The notes below the pieces were generated by a model. It did no database searches. It was given only the letters and a program-made list of their open reading frames with translations, and was not told where the DNA came from. From Kiritimatiellales bacterium (GTDB lineage Bacteria > Verrucomicrobiota > Kiritimatiellia > Kiritimatiellales > Pontiellaceae): a stretch of 6,283 bases of DNA. The stretch spans positions 1-6,283 of the forward strand of contig DAOVNC010000224.1 of the NCBI GenBank assembly GCA_030630445.1, written 5' to 3'. Both the position numbers and the translations under genes were made by a program. Positions 1-4,610 of the stretch are shown piece after piece; the stretch's first letter is position 1; each line of letters starts with the position of its first letter.

Positions 1-65
1 GGGAAGGAGGCAAGCCCATCGTGCTGATGCGATACGAGAACTCGCCAACGAGAAAGAAAAGATAG
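1..65 (+). CDS. Possible C-terminal tail of an upstream gene (partial, 5' end outside window)
   Basis: Reading from base 3, twenty sense codons run to a TAG at 63-65. The peptide is EGGKPIVLMRYENSPTRKKR, with a hydrophobic strand-like piece (PIVLMRY) and a basic end, which looks more like a real protein terminus than a chance reading. The frame starting at base 1 stops at 25-27. The frame starting at base 2 stays open to a TAA just past the candidate promoter, but its translation is low-complexity and unconvincing. Twenty residues are too few to name a family. If real, this gene is co-oriented with the rest of the window and ends just before the 22-bp repeats. No terminator hairpin was seen after it. 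Confidence 0.4.
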   Translation, partial: EGGKPIVLMRYENSPTRKKR

Positions 66-70
66 GTTGT

Positions 71-136
71 CTCGGAAACTTCAACGCACGGACGCGGAAA
101 TTTCAACGCACACCTTCGGAAACTTTGAATGCAACA
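71..136 (+). repeat. Three tandem 22-bp units upstream of the candidate promoter
   Basis: Units lie at 71-92, 93-114 and 115-136. The core CGGAAACTTCAACGCAC (73-89) recurs at 95-111 with one change (C to T). In the third unit it begins at 117 as CGGAAACTT followed by a diverged half (TGAATGCAA). Units 1 and 2 match at 17 of 22 positions. The period of 22 bp is about two helical turns, which would put each copy on the same DNA face. Lying between the upstream stop and the candidate -35, they could be binding sites for a transcription factor. That role is inference. Confidence 0.55.
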
Positions 137-155
137 CGACAAATACGTATTTAAT
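125..155 (+). promoter_or_regulatory. Candidate sigma70-type promoter overlapping a 12-bp palindrome
   Basis: TTGAAT at 125-130 resembles a -35 box. TATTTA at 148-153 (17-bp spacing) or TTTAAT at 150-155 (19-bp spacing, five of six matches to TATAAT) could be the -10. The stretch is an AT-rich island in otherwise GC-rich sequence and sits directly downstream of the 22-bp repeats. AAATACGTATTT at 141-152 is a perfect 12-bp palindrome covering the spacer and -10, a layout suited to a dimeric repressor. No start site is known, so this is a candidate only. Confidence 0.35.
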
Positions 156-208
156 TGTTGCCATCCCGAATTACCGGCGTAGATTCGACCCATTGGGAGG
201 AACACACG

Positions 209-334
209 ATGGCTTCATCAATTCCTCATGCACGTGCCCTCGCCGCGGTGCCCCATCGCCGGCTACGCAACCGGACAACCCAACCCGCCCCATCCTCCGG
301 ACAGCCCGTCCAACCCCAAAAGGTAATCCCATGA
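209..334 (+). CDS. Possible 41-aa leader peptide overlapping the start of the RCC1 gene
   Basis: An ATG at 209 lies 8 nt after GGGAGG (195-200) and opens 41 codons ending in TGA at 332-334. That stop shares bases with the ATG at 331 of the large gene (ATGA overlap), the classic arrangement for translational coupling. The peptide begins MASSIPHARALAAVPHRRL and continues rich in Pro, Gln and Arg. It has no recognisable domain, signal peptide or membrane segment. Only about 23 of 41 codons end in G or C, which is weak evidence for selection on the protein. It may be a regulatory upstream ORF whose translation matters rather than its product, or a chance ORF in the 5' leader. Confidence 0.35.
   Translation: MASSIPHARALAAVPHRRLRNRTTQPAPSSGQPVQPQKVIP
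318..323 (+). promoter_or_regulatory. Ribosome binding site fixing the RCC1 gene start at 331
   Basis: AAAAGG lies 7 nt before ATG 331. The ORF is open back to base 28, but the translation upstream of 331 is low-complexity and crosses the candidate promoter and repeats. The residues right after 331 form a signal peptide (MKKNMNSVRIILLSALALMA). Both points favour 331 over the upstream TTG at 67. Confidence 0.7.
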
Positions 335-3300
335 AAAAGAATATGAATAGCGTGCGCATCATCCTGCTGTCGGCACTCGCCCTGATGGCCGCACCCCCCC
401 GCTCGGTCGCACAGACGCCGATAGTCGAAACCCTGCCGCCGACTGACATGCTCAACGACACGGCCACATTCAACGGCACGGCCAACCCCAACGGAACCGA
501 AACCACGGCATGGTTTGAATGGAGCACCATCCATGACAACGGCTACGGCAACCACACCGAACCGCAAAATGTCGGCGGCGGCACAACCGCCGCACCGATA
601 ACCGCCTCGTTGAGCAACCTGGTGCAGGGCGTCTCCTACCATTACCGGCTGGCCGCCTCCAACAGCTTCGGCGTGGTGCGCGGCGGGGAGCAACGCTTCT
701 GGACGCCCCGCATCGACCTCCACGCCCCGGCATTCCAAACCCACAAACGGGGCACGCCATTTATCGACCCAGCAACCGTCCACGGATTCCCGACGGCCGT
801 CGCGGTGGGCCGCTTCCACGGTCTGGCACTACGGCCCGACGGCACGGTCGTCGCATGGGGGGACAACACCTACGGGCAGTGTACTGTTCCCGTCGGCGCA
901 ACCAACGTGATGACCATTGCGGCAGGCAATTACCATAGTCTGGCGGTGCGAAGCGACGGGTCGGTCGTCGCATGGGGGAGGAACGACTATGGCCAGTGCA
1001 CCGTTCCCGCCGGCGCGACCGACGTGGTGGCCATTGCGGCAGGCAGCGGGCACAGCCTGGTGCTGCGGGGCGACGGCGCGGTCGTCGCATGGGGGAGGAA
1101 CGACTTTGGCGAGTGCAGCGTTCCCCCCAGCGCTGCCAATGTGGTGGCCATTGCGGCAGGCAGCTTGCACAGCATGGCGCTGCGGGACGACGGTACGGTC
1201 ATCGCGTGGGGGTGGAACTACTATGACCAGTGCACCGTTCCCGCCGGCGAGACCAACGTGGTGGCCGTCGCGACGGGCGGTTCCCACAACATGGCGTTGC
1301 GGGACGACGGCACGGTCATCGCGTGGGGGTGGAACGAGTATGGCCAGTGCACCGTTCCCGCCGGCGCGACCAACGTGGTGGCCATTGCGGCAGGCGGCCA
1401 GGACAGCCTGGCGCTACGGGACGACGGCTCGCTCGTCGGATGGGGATCGTACCACTATTATGGCGAGCTCATTCCCGCCAGCGCCACCAATGTAGTGGCG
1501 ATCGCGAGTACCGGCCACCGAAGCCTGGCATTGAGAAGCGACGGTTGGATCATCGAATGGGCGGCCGACGGCTACCGGCACATTCACGCCCCAATGGACA
1601 TCCTGGATTTGCCCCTCGCAATAAACGGCACGGTGGATGCCAACACCGCTGGCACATACGTGCTGGGGTACAGCACCACCAATGCACTGGGAGCGGTCGC
1701 CACCGCCACCCGCACCGTGGAGGTGGTGCATGTTGCCACGGAACCGGCCACCGAAATGTTCAACGACAGCGCTACGTTCAACGGCACGGCGAACCCGAAT
1801 GGGAAAGAAACCACGGTCTGGTTCGAATGGGGTTCCATGCCCAACGACCTTGGCAACCAAACCGAACCGCAAAGCATCGGCGACGGCACCACCGACATGG
1901 CGGTGACGACCACCTTGACCGGCCTAACTCCGGGGATACTTTACCATTACCGCTTGGTGGCCTCCAACAGCACCTGGGTGGCGCGATGTCTTAAACAACG
2001 ATTCTGGACACCGGCCATCGACTTCCACACCCCGGCATTCCTAACCGTCGAACCGGGCACCTTCGTCGACCTAACCACCGCCAACGTTCCCCCTCCACCG
2101 GAAATCGCAACAGGCTTTCATCACAGCCTGGCGCTACGGGCCGACGGATCGGCCGTCGCATGGGGGTGGAACGACAATGGCCAAACCAACGTTCCCGTCC
2201 ATGCCACCAACATGACGGCAATCGCGACGGGCTACGGGCACAGCCTGGCGCTACAGCCCGACGGCTCGGTCATCGCATGGGGGTGGAACGACGATGACCA
2301 GTGCACCATTCCCGCCACCGTGGCCAACGTGACGGCCATTGCGGCGGGCTACTACCACAGTCTGGCGCTGCGGGAAGACGGTTCGATCGTCGCATGGGGG
2401 CACAATGGTTACAGCCAGTGCGACATTCCCGTCCACGCGACCAATGTGGTGGCCATTGCGGCGGGAAGTTTCCACAACCTGGCGCTGAGAAGCGACGGCT
2501 CGGTCATCGCTTGGGGACACTCCTATTACGGCCAGTGCACCGTTCCCGCCAACGCGACCAACGTGGCAGCCATTGCGGCGGGCCGGCACGACAGCCTGGC
2601 GCTGAGAAGTGACGGCTCGGTCGTCGCTTGGGGATACAACGCCTACGGCCAGTGCACCGTTCCCGTCCACGCGACCAATGTGGTGGCCATTGCAGCGGGC
2701 GCCTACCACAGTCTGGCGCTGCGGGACGACGGCTCGGTCGTTGCTTGGGGGAGCAACGGTGACAGCCAATGCACCGTTCCCGCCAACGCGACCAACATGG
2801 TGACCCTTGTTGCGGCGGGCTACGACCACAGTCTGGCGCTAAGAAGCGACGGCTCGGTCGTCGCATGGGGGGGCAACAGTTACGGCCAGTGCGACATTCC
2901 CGGCACGGTGAACATCCCGAATCCACCCATCGCGGTGGACGGCACGGTGGCTACCAATTTGGGCACATACGTGCTGGACTACAGCACCACCAATACGCTG
3001 GGCGCGATCGCCACCGCCACCCGCACCGTGGTGGTGGCCACCCTGCCGATCATCACCACGGAAACGGCCACGGGCATCGGCGCCGACCAGGCCACCCTGC
3101 GAGGCTCGGCAAATCCGAGGGCATCCGAAACGCTGGCATGGTTCGAATATGGGCTGGGAGGCAGCTATGGCCAGGAAACCCTGCCGATTCCATTGGGCAA
3201 CCCGACCAATGCCGTGCCGTTCAGTACCGGTCGGTCGGAGCTGCTCCCCTACATGACGTACCACTACCGGGCGGTGGCCTCCAACGGCATTGGCCGCGCG

Positions 3301-4593
3301 AACGGTTCCGACCGGTTCTTTACCCTGTCGGCACCCTCCTTTGGCACGCCGTCGCTATCCGAACTGCCCGACCTCGTTCTCGCGCAAGGCGGTGGCACCT
3401 CGGTGTGGTTTACTGCGACACCTGCGGGAGTGGATGTCCGGGTAGAGTGCAACAATCCCGTCCTGCTACCAGAGGGCAGTCTTGTGCTGGGTGGTTCCAG
3501 CCTCGGCATCGCGCCGGATCCAAACCACTCGGGTTCCGCGCAAGTCACCGTGACCGCCAGCGACGGCATGCAGTCCGCCCGCCAAACCTTCACCCTGACG
3601 GTTGGGCCGGTAGATCCGTCGCAACTGCTGAATCTGGAATCCCAAACAATGTCCGGCGGAACCTGGCGACTGCAAGTGTACGACGACGGAACCGCCTCCA
3701 CTAACTATGTGATGGAGTACCGCCCGGACTTGTCGCCGACCAGCACGTGGAGCGCCGCCGCGAACGTCGTAGACCTCGGCGGCGGGGAATACGAAGTGGA
3801 TCTCGGAGCGGCGCAAGGCGATGCCGGCTTCTACCGGATCAAGGGTTTCCGCATGCTGCAGGCCGGCTTCGATTCCGCCGAAACCTCGGCGGAGGAAGGC
3901 TCCGGCGCAGCCGGCGTTGTGGTGGTGCTCAACAGCATTTTCACCGGTACGCTCGACTACACCTGGACCGATGAAACGGGAACGACCTATGCCGGAACGG
4001 TGGAGGTGGACGGCACCACGGTCGTTATTCCGCTTCCCGCCGCGTTTCTCGACGACGATACCGGAATCGGCCAGCTCGAACACCTGGTGCTGGTGCTGGA
4101 TGGTGGATCGGGCGACTTGCAAACCGGCGACACCGAAAGCCGGATAACCATCGAGGAAAACGATGCCGTCTGGCAGGGCATGATCGAAACCGATAGCGGC
4201 AGGCTGGGGTTCACCCTCACCATGCTGCAAACGGGCGGCACGTTCAACGGGCGCATCCAAAGCGAAGGATTCGGCTTTTTCCCGACCAACGCCCTCGTCC
4301 AGCTGGCCTTCGCGGAAGACACCTTTACGGCGGTGGCCACGGACATTCCGCTGCCGGTCTTCGAGGACGATCCGGAGCTGGGCTTCATAAACTATCTGGA
4401 TCTGCGGCTGGATGCGGCCAACCGCCCCGGCGAGACCAACGTCGGTCCCGACCGCATCGAAGGCGAGGCCACGCTGGTCGTCCAGGTGCCGGGTCAGCCG
4501 TATCTGGATGCGGCAGCAACCGGCCCGTTCGTTTTGTTCAGGCCGCCCACCGCAGCCTCCACCAACGAAGTCCCCCTCCAACCCGTTCCCTAA
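331..4593 (+). CDS. Secreted multidomain protein with two seven-bladed RCC1 propellers and Fn3/Ig-like modules
   Basis: The product has 1420 residues and is predicted to be exported. The signal peptide has a basic n-region, the hydrophobic core IILLSALALMAA and a likely cleavage after SVA (residue 27). Domains by residue are:
- Fn3-like 29-126
- front of a DUF5011/HYR-like Ig domain 127-154
- seven RCC1 blades 155-427
- back of that Ig domain 428-466
- Fn3-like 468-561
- Ig front 562-589
- seven RCC1 blades 590-863
- Ig back 864-903
- Fn3-like 904-999
- cadherin/Ig-like 1011-1091
- YVMEYRPD...FYRIKG module 1100-1173
- Calx-beta-like 1180-1276, ending RITIEENDA
- a beta-rich C-terminal domain I do not recognise, to 1420

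The blade consensus is HSLALRxDGSVVAWGxNxYGQCTVP. I see no catalytic motif, PEP-CTERM, LPXTG or membrane anchor. RCC1-type propellers are generally protein-binding scaffolds, so a binding, adhesion or surface structural role is inferred. The ligand is unknown. The gene is followed at 17 nt by a second exported-protein gene. Confidence 0.9.
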   Translation: MKKNMNSVRIILLSALALMAAPPRSVAQTPIVETLPPTDMLNDTATFNGTANPNGTETTAWFEWSTIHDNGYGNHTEPQNVGGGTTAAPITASLSNLVQGVSYHYRLAASNSFGVVRGGEQRFWTPRIDLHAPAFQTHKRGTPFIDPATVHGFPTAVAVGRFHGLALRPDGTVVAWGDNTYGQCTVPVGATNVMTIAAGNYHSLAVRSDGSVVAWGRNDYGQCTVPAGATDVVAIAAGSGHSLVLRGDGAVVAWGRNDFGECSVPPSAANVVAIAAGSLHSMALRDDGTVIAWGWNYYDQCTVPAGETNVVAVATGGSHNMALRDDGTVIAWGWNEYGQCTVPAGATNVVAIAAGGQDSLALRDDGSLVGWGSYHYYGELIPASATNVVAIASTGHRSLALRSDGWIIEWAADGYRHIHAPMDILDLPLAINGTVDANTAGTYVLGYSTTNALGAVATATRTVEVVHVATEPATEMFNDSATFNGTANPNGKETTVWFEWGSMPNDLGNQTEPQSIGDGTTDMAVTTTLTGLTPGILYHYRLVASNSTWVARCLKQRFWTPAIDFHTPAFLTVEPGTFVDLTTANVPPPPEIATGFHHSLALRADGSAVAWGWNDNGQTNVPVHATNMTAIATGYGHSLALQPDGSVIAWGWNDDDQCTIPATVANVTAIAAGYYHSLALREDGSIVAWGHNGYSQCDIPVHATNVVAIAAGSFHNLALRSDGSVIAWGHSYYGQCTVPANATNVAAIAAGRHDSLALRSDGSVVAWGYNAYGQCTVPVHATNVVAIAAGAYHSLALRDDGSVVAWGSNGDSQCTVPANATNMVTLVAAGYDHSLALRSDGSVVAWGGNSYGQCDIPGTVNIPNPPIAVDGTVATNLGTYVLDYSTTNTLGAIATATRTVVVATLPIITTETATGIGADQATLRGSANPRASETLAWFEYGLGGSYGQETLPIPLGNPTNAVPFSTGRSELLPYMTYHYRAVASNGIGRANGSDRFFTLSAPSFGTPSLSELPDLVLAQGGGTSVWFTATPAGVDVRVECNNPVLLPEGSLVLGGSSLGIAPDPNHSGSAQVTVTASDGMQSARQTFTLTVGPVDPSQLLNLESQTMSGGTWRLQVYDDGTASTNYVMEYRPDLSPTSTWSAAANVVDLGGGEYEVDLGAAQGDAGFYRIKGFRMLQAGFDSAETSAEEGSGAAGVVVVLNSIFTGTLDYTWTDETGTTYAGTVEVDGTTVVIPLPAAFLDDDTGIGQLEHLVLVLDGGSGDLQTGDTESRITIEENDAVWQGMIETDSGRLGFTLTMLQTGGTFNGRIQSEGFGFFPTNALVQLAFAEDTFTAVATDIPLPVFEDDPELGFINYLDLRLDAANRPGETNVGPDRIEGEATLVVQVPGQPYLDAAATGPFVLFRPPTAASTNEVPLQPVP
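793..1611 (+). repeat. RCC1 block 1: seven 117-bp (39-aa) repeats
   Basis: Blades start at 793, 910, 1027, 1144, 1261, 1378 and 1495, an exact 117-bp period without indels. Blades 1-5 keep the AWGxN...(Q/E)C(T/S)VP signature. Blade 6 has VGWGSYHYYGELIP and blade 7 has IEWAADGYRHIHAP, so the last two blades are degenerate and have lost the cysteine. Seven repeats match the closed seven-bladed RCC1 propeller. The regular spacing is directly visible; the fold is inferred from the family. Confidence 0.92.
2098..2919 (+). repeat. RCC1 block 2: seven repeats, one with an extra codon
   Basis: Blades start at 2098, 2215, 2332, 2449, 2566, 2683 and 2803. Spacing is 117 bp except before the last, where one extra codon (around 2797-2802, NMVTLVAAG against NVVAIAAG) makes it 120. 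All seven keep AWGxN. Six have Cys in the (G/S/D)QC position; blade 1 reads GQTNVP. This block is more uniform than block 1, consistent with more recent amplification or repeat homogenisation, which is inference. Confidence 0.92.
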
Positions 4594-4596
4594 TAG

Positions 4597-4604
4597 AAAG
4601 GAGA
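4597..4604 (+). promoter_or_regulatory. Strong ribosome binding site for the second gene
   Basis: AAAGGAGA lies just after the tandem stops TAA-TAG (4591-4596) and 6 nt before ATG 4611. It is the best Shine-Dalgarno in the window and decides the start at 4611 over the internal ATG at 4746, which has only a weak GGAA before it. The 17-nt gap holds no terminator or promoter, supporting cotranscription of the two genes. Confidence 0.8.
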
Positions 4605-4610
4605 CCGATC

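Larger units (their letters stand above)
415..3039 (+). repeat. Tandem duplication of a composite unit (Fn3-like + split Ig-like domain holding an RCC1 propeller)
   Basis: Copy 1 spans about 415-1731 and copy 2 about 1732-3039, each near 1.31 kb with modules in the same order. Paired landmarks are FNGTANPNGTETTAWFEW with FNGTANPNGKETTVWFEW, YHYRLAASNS with YHYRLVASNS, and QRFWTPRIDLHAPAF with QRFWTPAIDFHTPAF. At the far ends, GTYVLGYSTTNALGAVATA pairs with GTYVLDYSTTNTLGAIATA. A third Fn3-like module (3040-3327) starts a further copy but leads into a different domain with no propeller. Boundaries are good to about ten residues. Confidence 0.85.

Noticed and set aside
67..330. N-terminal extension of the RCC1 protein from a TTG at 67 (88 extra residues).
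   Set aside because: The extension crosses the 22-bp repeats and the candidate promoter, has no ribosome binding site at 67, and would bury a good signal peptide that starts at ATG 331 behind AAAAGG.
829..2829. Repeated Arg/Pro/Gly-rich ORFs on both strands across the propeller blocks.
   Set aside because: They repeat with the 117-bp period only because they are other-frame readings of the RCC1 repeats.
793..2919. Regular repeats that might be mistaken for a CRISPR array or a satellite.
   Set aside because: The period is 117 bp, a whole number of codons, there are no unique spacers, and the translation is a clear RCC1 repeat.
3466..4581. Long minus-strand ORF (371 codons) opposite the 3' part of the RCC1 gene.
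   Set aside because: It is the antisense shadow of a GC-rich coding region with an unambiguous plus-strand domain series. Its translation has no recognisable domain.
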